Below, in pieces: positions 54,788-62,198 of a stretch of 64,000 bases of DNA. The DNA is from an uncultured Coprococcus sp. Its GTDB lineage: Bacteria; Bacillota; Clostridia; Lachnospirales; Lachnospiraceae. Under the pieces are notes generated by a model. The model was not told the DNA's origin. It did no database searches and saw nothing but the letters and a program-made list of their open reading frames with translations. The DNA lies in NCBI GenBank assembly GCA_934277375.1, contig CAKQTZ010000007.1:62001-126000 (forward strand), written 5' to 3'. The position numbers and the translations under genes were made by a program. Position 1 is the stretch's first letter; each line of letters begins with the position of its first letter.

Positions 54788-57169
54788 CTATTCCCCCTTT
54801 AGTATCTTTCCATTTTTGCAGTCAAGCGTCACATTTTTCTGTCTTTCGACGAAATTATATATATAATCACCACAGCCTATAGCTGCCGGAATGTTAAATT
54901 CCGCGCACCTTATCGCCATATGTGATGCGACTCCTCCGTATTTTGTTATAAAACCTTTTATTCCTTTTGCAAATATCCAGTCGTATCCGGGATCAGCCTT
55001 TGGCAGCACTACGATCTTGTCATGAACCGCCGCTATTCCATCGTGATTCTCTGCCTCATAATTTTCCAGAAGTATCACTTCCCCTGACACGCACTCCGAG
55101 GTTATAAAGTTCGGCCTTGCCTCCCATATCTCTATGTACCTCAGCTGATTGGAATTGTATATTACATCCGGCAGAAGCAGCATAGAATATATCTCAAACC
55201 TCTTCCTGTTCTTCTCTATTGTTTCTTTCCATCTCGCTCTTATTGTTTCCTCATCAGAATTCACCATAAGCTGTATATCAACGACCTCAAGATATGACAT
55301 CTCTTCCTTTGTGAATCCCAGTTTATCCCCTATGTCTATCAGTATGTCTATCGCAAGGCTCAGGGTTTTTGTAAACTCAAATTTGAAAAATTCCCGCTCC
55401 TCCATCGAATCACGCAGATAATCCACAAAGTCCCTGAGGCCCACATGAAATCCCATATCACCGAGTGCACGGTGGAGTCTGGAAGTATCCAGAGGATTGT
55501 GTCTCAGCTCCTCTATAGTCTGGCGCTGTTTTCTTGCAGCATCACTGCCCTTCGAAAGATCAAACTGTCTCTGGGCATAGGTGTCACATGTTATGTCGTA
55601 TGTACCAGATCTCAGATGTCCGTATTTTTCATCAAACGTAACTCTGGTTATCCTGCCATCTACAAGATCCTGAAAATCTGAATCATACTCAGCGGCTACG
55701 GTATATATCGACATCATAAAGTCATCTATTTCTTTATCTGTAAAATACCCTCTGTATACGAGTGATCTGCTTATGGCCTTTGATATAAATGCCAGTCTGG
55801 CCTGCCTTGCAAATTTAGGTGTACCATAATGTTTTATGCTCTCTATCAATTGTATAAAAAACTGAATCAGAGTATTTATATCATTTGCAGCCATCATCCA
55901 GTTGCCACGGATATTTTCCCGATGTACCCTGAGGCCATTCAAGGATCTCAGATCCTTCATCCTGTTGCTGTTAAAATTAACTATGGCATTGTCGGTGAGC
56001 TTGAACAGGGAATCCCTAAGATCTTCAATTTCAGCCCTTGTGAATCCGCAGTTTTCAAGAGACAAAAGCTTGTCCCAGGTTGACAGATCGTAATCCGAAA
56101 AAACTATCTCGAATTCTATCTTATCATGTGCCGTCGGATCCTCCGTGATCCTGCGGTTATAGTAATCCATCAGCTTCTTCTCAAGCCTGCTCTCAACATC
56201 ACCCGGCATCAGTCCGAAAAATGACTGCTTTAAGGATATATACGGCTTGTTGCCAACCTTATACATCAACTCTCCATCGACCTCTTTATAGCCTATATAG
56301 CTGAGTCCCTGATTCCACGCCGCAGATGTTATTATCTCGCGGTACAGAGAATAATCAAGCGGATGAGGGTTCTCACCGATCATCTCCGCAGGATTCCAGA
56401 ATGCCATGTCTGAAAGTATACTGTCTCTGTCCCTCAGTTGTATATCTATATCCCTGTACTGTTTCTCAGCCATAGCCACTGCCTCATACACTTCGGTATC
56501 ACTCACGGCATTTTCTCCACTGTTTATACATGCCGCCAGCGGACGCACCTGAAATATCGTCACCACATTGTCACCATCTATTGCGAATTCCACATCCAGG
56601 GGATAATCGGTAAATATACTCTCAAGCTCCCTCATAGCTGTAACCAGCGCCGCCCACTGGGCAGGAAGCTCATCGGCATCGGCGTTTCTGACTATATAGA
56701 CAGTTTTTCCGCCGCTTCCACTAGTCACAGCATCTGTGGAAGCAGCGTCATAGGTAATTGTGTAGTATGGCCTGTTCTTCTTAAGTTCCCTCGAGAAGAT
56801 CACCCCGCTGCAGCTCACATCCAGCGTCTGTGTCTGTATGAGCACCTGCTCTTCATCTATGTTCTCTATATCTGACCTGTACGAATCCAGAACCGCATAT
56901 ATCGCCTCCCTGACCGCTTCTTTATCTGCAGAATCTACATCCAGTATACTCTCATAATGTCCTGCATTTGAACTTATCATTCCGTCCTCATTCGATGATG
57001 AACTGCGCACAACTATCTTTCTGCCACCAAAGCGTTCTGCGATCCGATCCACAGTATCCCCCGGACTATCCATGATCTCCCTGCCAGTGATGACCTCAAT
57101 ATCCTCTATCCTTGAACTCTTAAGCCTGCCATACAGACCACACAATACATCTGCCTTAGATATAGTCAT
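54788..57169 (-). CDS. PEP-synthase-like phosphotransferase (L-glutamine kinase or rifampicin-phosphotransferase-like)
   Basis: Cytoplasmic three-domain enzyme of 793 residues. Residues about 1-215 are a pyruvate-phosphate-dikinase ATP-grasp domain (VVRSSSSNEDGMISSNAGHYESIL; LDVEFAIDGDNVVTIFQVRPLAA). About 215-690 form a central, family-specific substrate domain, and about 700-793 are the phosphohistidine swivel domain with GGVASHMAIRCAEFNIP carrying the catalytic His. The C-terminal PEP-binding barrel of true PEP synthase is absent. This architecture fits rifampicin phosphotransferase and Campylobacter L-glutamine kinase (Cj1418). Coupling with a C26-type hydrolase 3 bp downstream favours the second. 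AGGAGG precedes the start. Confidence 0.85.
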   Translation of the reverse strand: MTISKADVLCGLYGRLKSSRIEDIEVITGREIMDSPGDTVDRIAERFGGRKIVVRSSSSNEDGMISSNAGHYESILDVDSADKEAVREAIYAVLDSYRSDIENIDEEQVLIQTQTLDVSCSGVIFSRELKKNRPYYTITYDAASTDAVTSGSGGKTVYIVRNADADELPAQWAALVTAMRELESIFTDYPLDVEFAIDGDNVVTIFQVRPLAACINSGENAVSDTEVYEAVAMAEKQYRDIDIQLRDRDSILSDMAFWNPAEMIGENPHPLDYSLYREIITSAAWNQGLSYIGYKEVDGELMYKVGNKPYISLKQSFFGLMPGDVESRLEKKLMDYYNRRITEDPTAHDKIEFEIVFSDYDLSTWDKLLSLENCGFTRAEIEDLRDSLFKLTDNAIVNFNSNRMKDLRSLNGLRVHRENIRGNWMMAANDINTLIQFFIQLIESIKHYGTPKFARQARLAFISKAISRSLVYRGYFTDKEIDDFMMSIYTVAAEYDSDFQDLVDGRITRVTFDEKYGHLRSGTYDITCDTYAQRQFDLSKGSDAARKQRQTIEELRHNPLDTSRLHRALGDMGFHVGLRDFVDYLRDSMEEREFFKFEFTKTLSLAIDILIDIGDKLGFTKEEMSYLEVVDIQLMVNSDEETIRARWKETIEKNRKRFEIYSMLLLPDVIYNSNQLRYIEIWEARPNFITSECVSGEVILLENYEAENHDGIAAVHDKIVVLPKADPGYDWIFAKGIKGFITKYGGVASHMAIRCAEFNIPAAIGCGDYIYNFVERQKNVTLDCKNGKILKGE

Positions 57170-57186
57170 AACCTACCTCCTGTCTA

Positions 57187-57230
57187 CAAAAAACAAGCTG
57201 CACTTTAGATTGTATACTAAAGTGCAGCTT
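57187..57230 (-). terminator. Terminator after the nitroreductase gene
   Basis: On minus, AAGCTGCACTTTA pairs perfectly with TAAAGTGCAGCTT and is followed by GTTTTTTG. Confidence 0.88.
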
Positions 57231-57237
57231 ACATCAA
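57209..57237 (-). promoter_or_regulatory. Candidate promoter of the phosphotransferase/amidotransferase operon
   Basis: On minus, TTGATG (complement of 57232-57237), a 17-bp spacer and TACAAT (complement of 57209-57214). The -10 lies in the loop of the nitroreductase terminator, so terminator and promoter would share the same 50 bp. Confidence 0.5.
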
Positions 57238-57268
57238 TTTCATTACTATATGTACTTGTCTGCTTTGT

Positions 57269-57811
57269 TTACTTTACCGTAAACAATTCCTCTACCGTTT
57301 TTCTAGGCGGCATATCAGGTGCAAATGCTGGATATCCAAGTGCGATAACCGTAGCCACAGTCTGACCTTCAGGCACTCCGGCTATCTCGCCCACTTTTTT
57401 GTCGTCGAATATTCCGAGTATTACAGTTCCAACACCTTTCTCATGTGCAGCCAGGCAGAATGTCTGCGCAGCTATTCCGGCATCAAACATCTCCCAACCG
57501 TCTTTCTTACTTGTGCTGTAATCTCCATTCTTCTCGAATCCGCATATTCCATCTTTCTCCGTCAAGATCATGAGCTGTTTTGCCCTGCTCACTGTCTTCT
57601 GGTTAAGAGGGAAGTCCATTACACCCTCTGCTGCGATCTTCGCTATGATATCCTGATCCTGTACAAGCATATATCTTACAACCTGTGTGTTTTTCCATGA
57701 CGGAGAATAAGATGCAAGTTCAACTATGTCCTTTATAGTGTTCACCGGAACCATCTCATCTGTAAATTTTCTCACACTTCTTCGCGTCTTAATGCACTCA
57801 ACTGCGTCCAT
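57269..57811 (-). CDS. Nitroreductase-family oxidoreductase
   Basis: FMN-dependent NAD(P)H oxidoreductase of 180 residues. ECIKTRRSVRKFTDEMV (residues 4-20) is the FMN-binding start, with SWKNTQVVRY, FDAGIAAQTFCLAAHEKGVGTVILG and VATVIALGYPAFAP typical of the fold. Substrate not assignable. It follows the papain-like gene with a 11-bp gap, suggesting one operon. Confidence 0.92.
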   Translation of the reverse strand: MDAVECIKTRRSVRKFTDEMVPVNTIKDIVELASYSPSWKNTQVVRYMLVQDQDIIAKIAAEGVMDFPLNQKTVSRAKQLMILTEKDGICGFEKNGDYSTSKKDGWEMFDAGIAAQTFCLAAHEKGVGTVILGIFDDKKVGEIAGVPEGQTVATVIALGYPAFAPDMPPRKTVEELFTVK

Positions 57812-57822
57812 ACTTTTCCTCC

Positions 57823-58557
57823 TTAAATCAATCCCTGAATATATAATATTCCACTTGTAAATTTGTCTCCTACGTTATTCACGTAATCTCTATACTCTCT
57901 ATAATCTATATAATACTTCTTTCCCCATGAAGATACAACAAGATAATCTCTGCCTTTTAAAGTTCTTACTCCTGTCACAGTAACATAATGGGAATGTACA
58001 TCCTCTCTTATGGATGTCTTCAGCATGCCATCCTTCTCCACGTACAGCTTTATCCCCTTTTTGCCAAATGGATTATATCGGTTCGGACCTATGGCCAGTA
58101 TGACTGGCTTGTTCTTTCTTATCAGGTGCCTGATGTCCTTCATCATCGCCTCGTCCGACTGCATCATCTTCCATTTTGCCTTAAGTCCTATATCATTCAG
58201 CATAAAATATCTGTTCATCGTATGTTTCAGTGCTATCCCCAGCATTCCCTTATGCATAAGTAATATTACATAATGTACATAAAAAAACTTCACATACTCC
58301 AGATAATCATGCTTGTTATAAAGCCCCTTCGGCTTATTTATCTTTCTTATGGCATCCGTCATCATGTTCGGATTCTGTTCAGCCAGATACATTGTGAGGT
58401 CTGCCATGGCGATCACTCCGCATCCCACTTTCTGCATCCTCTTAGATTTTGACCAGTTCTGATTACCGCCATAACTCACAAGGTTCATATTTTTTATTTT
58501 CACATAATCTTTATTTGTCAAATATAAATCTTCCATATTGATCCTTTCCAGCGCCAT
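57823..58557 (-). CDS. Papain-like cysteine peptidase, unknown substrate
   Basis: Protein of 244 residues. A C39/papain-like pattern is suggested: WSKSKRMQKVGCGVIAMADLTMYL (candidate nucleophile Cys about residue 46 after the CGV/GCG turn), SHYVTVTGVR with the His (about 190), and VVSSWGKKYYIDYREY (Asn/Asp position with Ser-Trp-Gly). It lacks a signal peptide. Such proteins occur as cytoplasmic 'papain-like cysteine protease family' members in clostridia, sometimes near peptide exporters. It precedes the nitroreductase gene. Function unresolved. Confidence 0.7.
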   Translation of the reverse strand: MALERINMEDLYLTNKDYVKIKNMNLVSYGGNQNWSKSKRMQKVGCGVIAMADLTMYLAEQNPNMMTDAIRKINKPKGLYNKHDYLEYVKFFYVHYVILLMHKGMLGIALKHTMNRYFMLNDIGLKAKWKMMQSDEAMMKDIRHLIRKNKPVILAIGPNRYNPFGKKGIKLYVEKDGMLKTSIREDVHSHYVTVTGVRTLKGRDYLVVSSWGKKYYIDYREYRDYVNNVGDKFTSGILYIQGLI

Positions 58558-58763
58558 GTCCAGGCACTATTCAGATTCTGATATTGGTATTGTAACACGA
58601 TTCTTTGTCCACATCAAGCATTCTTAACTGTATTAAGTAGTATTTAAAACTATGTCTTTTTTATGTTCCGTACGACAGTTTTATATGTATATTCTGCCCA
58701 TGTTTTTTCACATTAACACAATTAGGACTTTACTTTTTTTACACGTTCTGATATAAGATTATA

Positions 58764-59120
58764 TGAGTTGGATAAGTGATCGCGGCTGCATATATGCAGG
58801 TGAGGAAAGTCCGGGCTTCACAGGGCAGGATGCCGGATAACGTCCGGTGGAGGCGACTCCCAGGCCAGTGCAACAGAAATAAACCGCCATATTCGTATGG
58901 TAAGGGTGGAAAGGCGAGGTAAGAGCTCACCGCTGCCATGGTAACATGACAGGCTCTGTAAACCCCATCCGAAGCAAGACCAAATATTGCTCCAGCAATG
59001 GAGCTTGTGGAATGATACAGTTGCCCGCTGCATTCCAGGTAGGTCGCTTGAGTTTTATGGTAACATAATTCCTAGATAGATGATCACTCTCGACATAACC
59101 CGGCTTACAGTCCAGCTCAC
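58764..59120 (+). ncRNA. rnpB: RNase P RNA
   Basis: The catalytic RNA of RNase P, about 357 nt. The conserved P4/CR-I text GAGGAAAGTCCGGGCTTCACAGGGCAGGATGCCGG starts near 58800, with GTGCAACAGAAA and GCTTGAGTTTTATGGTAAC inside and ACCCGGCTTACA near the 3' end. P1 closes the molecule: GAGTTGGA (from 58765) pairs with TCCAGCTC (ending 59118), and GTGATC with GATCAC. Plus strand, opposite to its neighbours. A 30-bp-stem terminator follows. Confidence 0.93.
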
Positions 59121-59133
59121 ACATAATTCTGGC

Positions 59134-59198
59134 ATTTCCAGATAATAAAAAGGAGACAATGCATTTTCTGCATCGTCTCCTTTTTATTATCTGGAAAT
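59134..59198. terminator. Strong bidirectional terminator between rnpB and the kinase gene
   Basis: A 30-bp stem with one A-C mismatch (from ATTTCCAGATAATAAAAAGGAGAC to its complement) around a 5-nt loop TTTTC. T-runs lie inside the stem on each strand; it serves both convergent units. Confidence 0.85.
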
Positions 59199-59212
59199 AC
59201 GCATATATTCCA

Positions 59213-60220
59213 TCATATATGAAAGCATCCGCCTCCTATAAACTCACGGAGGATTGAATTTGCCGGAATATACTGACAATCTATGTCTCTGAACATATCC
59301 ACAAATCTGAGCAGTCTTCTGACTTCCTCATAATACTGGGAATCTGCCCCAACACTCTGAAGAAGCGGCTTCGCAGCTCTTCCAACCGCAGTATATTCAT
59401 ATAAAAGTCCCGAATTGAACATGGCATCAGCCTCGCCCTCATATGGAAATATGTATTTTTCTTCACCTTTTCTAACTGACTTCCACATAGACAGGGTCTT
59501 CTCAACGTTATTTCCACGCGTCCTGTAATCCCTGACCATCCTTCTCAGAAGCCTGCTGTCCATGGTCGACACCTTGACCTGCTCTCCATCCGGGCCGTCC
59601 ACATACAACTGGTTTAGCGGACTTATGTAGATTTTATATTTGTCTGTGTCATCCAACATGTATGTCATATCCGGATTGAGCGAATGTATCCCCTCCATAA
59701 TTATGACGTCCTTATCTCCTATCTGCAGAAAATCTCCGCGATATTCCCGCTCTCCTGTCTTGAAGTTAAACACCGGAAGTTCTATCTCATCACCGGATAT
59801 AAGCCTGGTCATATCTGCATTCAGTTTATCAAGGTCCATGGCTTCAAGGCATTCAAAGTCATAGTCGCCATTCTCATCCTTTGGGTTATCCTTCCGGTTC
59901 ACAAAATAGTTATCCGCTGCTATAGCGTGAGGTGTAAGCCCCATGGCCATAAGCTGTATGCTGAGTCTGTGTGACAACGTCGTCTTCCCCGCTGAACTCG
60001 GCCCAGATATAAGAACTATACGCCTTCTTTCCGCCTCGATCTTCCTGGCGATCTCATATATACTGTTGCTCTGCATCGCCTCACACACCAGCACCAGCTC
60101 CATGCTATGCCCTGAATCTATCATGGCATTCAGCTTTTCTACAGAGGAAACTCCTATCTTCTTCGCCCATTCCTTTGCAGTTTCCTTCAGGGATGTTATA
60201 CTTCTTCCTTCATCACCCAT
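59213..60220 (-). CDS. Uridine-kinase-like nucleoside kinase, C-terminal-type
   Basis: P-loop kinase of 335 residues. Walker A is SGPSSAGKTTLSHRL (about residue 72), with AADNYFVNRKDNPKDENGDYDFE and EGIHSLNPD, typical of the uridine kinase/phosphoribulokinase group in clostridial 'nucleoside kinase' proteins. The usual clostridial protein is about 550 residues with an N-terminal TGS/ThrRS-like domain, which is missing here. Residues 1-65 resemble the linker that normally precedes the kinase. Starts 9 bp after the trmK stop and probably belongs to the dnaG-rpoD-trmK operon. Substrate is not proven to be uridine. Confidence 0.82.
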   Translation of the reverse strand: MGDEGRSITSLKETAKEWAKKIGVSSVEKLNAMIDSGHSMELVLVCEAMQSNSIYEIARKIEAERRRIVLISGPSSAGKTTLSHRLSIQLMAMGLTPHAIAADNYFVNRKDNPKDENGDYDFECLEAMDLDKLNADMTRLISGDEIELPVFNFKTGEREYRGDFLQIGDKDVIIMEGIHSLNPDMTYMLDDTDKYKIYISPLNQLYVDGPDGEQVKVSTMDSRLLRRMVRDYRTRGNNVEKTLSMWKSVRKGEEKYIFPYEGEADAMFNSGLLYEYTAVGRAAKPLLQSVGADSQYYEEVRRLLRFVDMFRDIDCQYIPANSILREFIGGGCFHI

Positions 60221-60229
60221 ACTATATCT

Positions 60230-60958
60230 TCAACTCCCTACAGTCATATATTCCTGCACCCTGTCTATACACTCAAGCTCATGTTCCAGTTCCATCAGGC
60301 GTCTCCTGGCATTGTCGGTCCCAGCCTGTCTGAGACCATCTGCTACAACAGAGAGAGAATCCCTCCGTTCATCCAGATACTGTCTGAGAACAGGACTGCG
60401 ATCCTCTATAAGACAGCGTCCATACTTATAATATATTTCGTCTATATCATCTTTATTCATAGCTGTATCCGAGTGACTGACATCCACATTCATAACCACA
60501 TAATATTTTCCTGCATCTATCAACATTTTTTCATCAGCTACCTTCCAGCCATGCTCATATATATATCTTCTGACATGCTCGATCTCCGACTGGGGCTGCA
60601 GCACCAGCTGGCGTGCCGACTCCACGGTCTGCATACCGGCATCCAGTATATCCGTTATAAGTATTCCACCCATGCCCGCAATCACGATCGAATCAGCTTC
60701 CCCAGGAGAGACCGTGGCCAGACCATCCCCCAGTCTCAGATCAATATTTTCTTCCATATTCCACTTCGTTATATTATCCCTGGCTATAGCACACGGACCG
60801 GTTCTAACATCTGATGCTATGACCCGGTCCGATCTGCCATTTGCCACAAGATATATAGACACAAATGCGTGATCACAGCCTATATCACAGACCCTGCCGC
60901 CAGGTATCACCATATCGGCGACCGTCTTCATTCTTAGTGACAATTCTATATCTTTCAT
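60230..60958 (-). CDS. trmK: tRNA (adenine(22)-N1)-methyltransferase
   Basis: SAM-dependent enzyme of about 242 residues that forms m1A22 in bacterial tRNA. MKDIELSLRMKTVADMVIPG, then VCDIGCDHAFVSIYL (SAM motif I, about residue 24), DVRTGPC, VIAGMGGILITDIL (the family NPPF-equivalent GMGG) and LQPQSEIEHVRRY follow the TrmK pattern. The start is uncertain: 60958 gives the family N-terminus, while 60985 is in frame with a nearer GGAG. It lies 7-34 bp from the rpoD stop, as expected for the Firmicute order. Confidence 0.92.
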   Translation of the reverse strand: MKDIELSLRMKTVADMVIPGGRVCDIGCDHAFVSIYLVANGRSDRVIASDVRTGPCAIARDNITKWNMEENIDLRLGDGLATVSPGEADSIVIAGMGGILITDILDAGMQTVESARQLVLQPQSEIEHVRRYIYEHGWKVADEKMLIDAGKYYVVMNVDVSHSDTAMNKDDIDEIYYKYGRCLIEDRSPVLRQYLDERRDSLSVVADGLRQAGTDNARRRLMELEHELECIDRVQEYMTVGS

Positions 60959-60991
60959 TATATATAAATCTCCATATATCTCCAATGTATA

Positions 60992-62173
60992 TTAGTTATA
61001 CAGGAAATCCTTGAGCTTTCTGCTTCTGTTTGGATGTCTGAGCTTTCTGAGTGCCTTTGCCTCTATCTGACGTATACGCTCTCTGGTTACGTTGAATTCC
61101 TTTCCAACCTCCTCAAGAGTACGCGGTCTGCCATCATCCCAGCCAAATCTGAGCTTTATAACCCTCTGCTCTCTCTCCGTGAGTGTACTTACCACCTCGT
61201 CAAGCTGCTCATGGAGAAGCGTCTGGTTTGTAGCCTCCACAGGTGTAGGAATACTCTCATCCTGGATGAAATCACCAAGATGGCTGTCCTCCTCCTCTCC
61301 TATAGGTGTCTCCAGAGACACTGGTTCCTGGGCAATCTTCATGATCTCCTGAACCCTCTCCTTCGGAAGTCCCATAACCTCTCCGACTTCCTCTGGCAGC
61401 GGCTCCCTGCCAAGCTTCTGCAGAAGGTCTCTGCTGACTCTTGTTACTTTATTGATCGTCTCAACCATATGAACAGGAATACGAATGGTTCTCGCCTGAT
61501 CAGCTATAGCTCTGGTTATGGCCTGTCTGATCCACCATGTCGCATATGTTGAGAACTTATAACCCTTTCTGTAATCGAACTTCTCAACAGCCTTTAAAAG
61601 TCCCAGATTACCCTCCTGGATAAGATCGAGGAATAACATTCCTCTTCCGACATATCTTTTCGCAATACTTACAACAAGTCTGAGGTTGGACTCCGCCAGC
61701 TTCTTCTTGGCAGACTCATCTCCTGCCTCCATTCTCTTTGCAAGCTCGATCTCCTCCTCTGCACTGAGGAGCGGAACCTTTCCTATATCCTTGAGGTACA
61801 TTTTCACAGGATCCTGTGTTGTGCTTGATATGTCACCTGTATCTGTAAAATCAATTTTCTCTACATCCTCACCGTCAGCGATTACATCCTCGTCGAGCGC
61901 AGGCTCTTCCTCATCTGAGTCAGTGATCTGGAGGATGTCAACACCATTCTGCTCAAGAAATGTAAATATCTTCTGCATGGTGTCAAGATCAAGAGCTACC
62001 TCCTTGAGATCATTAAAATGCTTGATAAGTTCCGTGTCCTCTATAACATTTTTTTTGCTGTGTGCTATCTCCAGCAGTTCCTGAAGTTTGGAATTAAATC
62101 TTGCATTTACCGCCTCATCATCACTAACCTTGATCATATTGTTGTTTGCATTTGCTGCATCCATTGTACTCAT
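60992..62173 (-). CDS. rpoD: RNA polymerase primary sigma factor
   Basis: Housekeeping sigma-70 of 393 residues. A short region 1.1-like N-terminal part precedes [21 protein letters not shown] (region 1.2). [19 protein letters not shown] and [21 protein letters not shown] are regions 2.1-2.4. Region 3 and region 4 follow, with the helix-turn-helix [30 protein letters not shown]. It lies 25 bp downstream of dnaG in the usual dnaG-rpoD order. Confidence 0.98.
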   Translation of the reverse strand: MSTMDAANANNNMIKVSDDEAVNARFNSKLQELLEIAHSKKNVIEDTELIKHFNDLKEVALDLDTMQKIFTFLEQNGVDILQITDSDEEEPALDEDVIADGEDVEKIDFTDTGDISSTTQDPVKMYLKDIGKVPLLSAEEEIELAKRMEAGDESAKKKLAESNLRLVVSIAKRYVGRGMLFLDLIQEGNLGLLKAVEKFDYRKGYKFSTYATWWIRQAITRAIADQARTIRIPVHMVETINKVTRVSRDLLQKLGREPLPEEVGEVMGLPKERVQEIMKIAQEPVSLETPIGEEEDSHLGDFIQDESIPTPVEATNQTLLHEQLDEVVSTLTEREQRVIKLRFGWDDGRPRTLEEVGKEFNVTRERIRQIEAKALRKLRHPNRSRKLKDFLYN

Positions 62174-62198
62174 AGTATTCCTCCATATGATGTAATAT

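Noticed and set aside
54788..57169. True phosphoenolpyruvate synthase
   Set aside because: The C-terminal PEP/pyruvate-binding barrel is missing; the protein ends right after the swivel domain.
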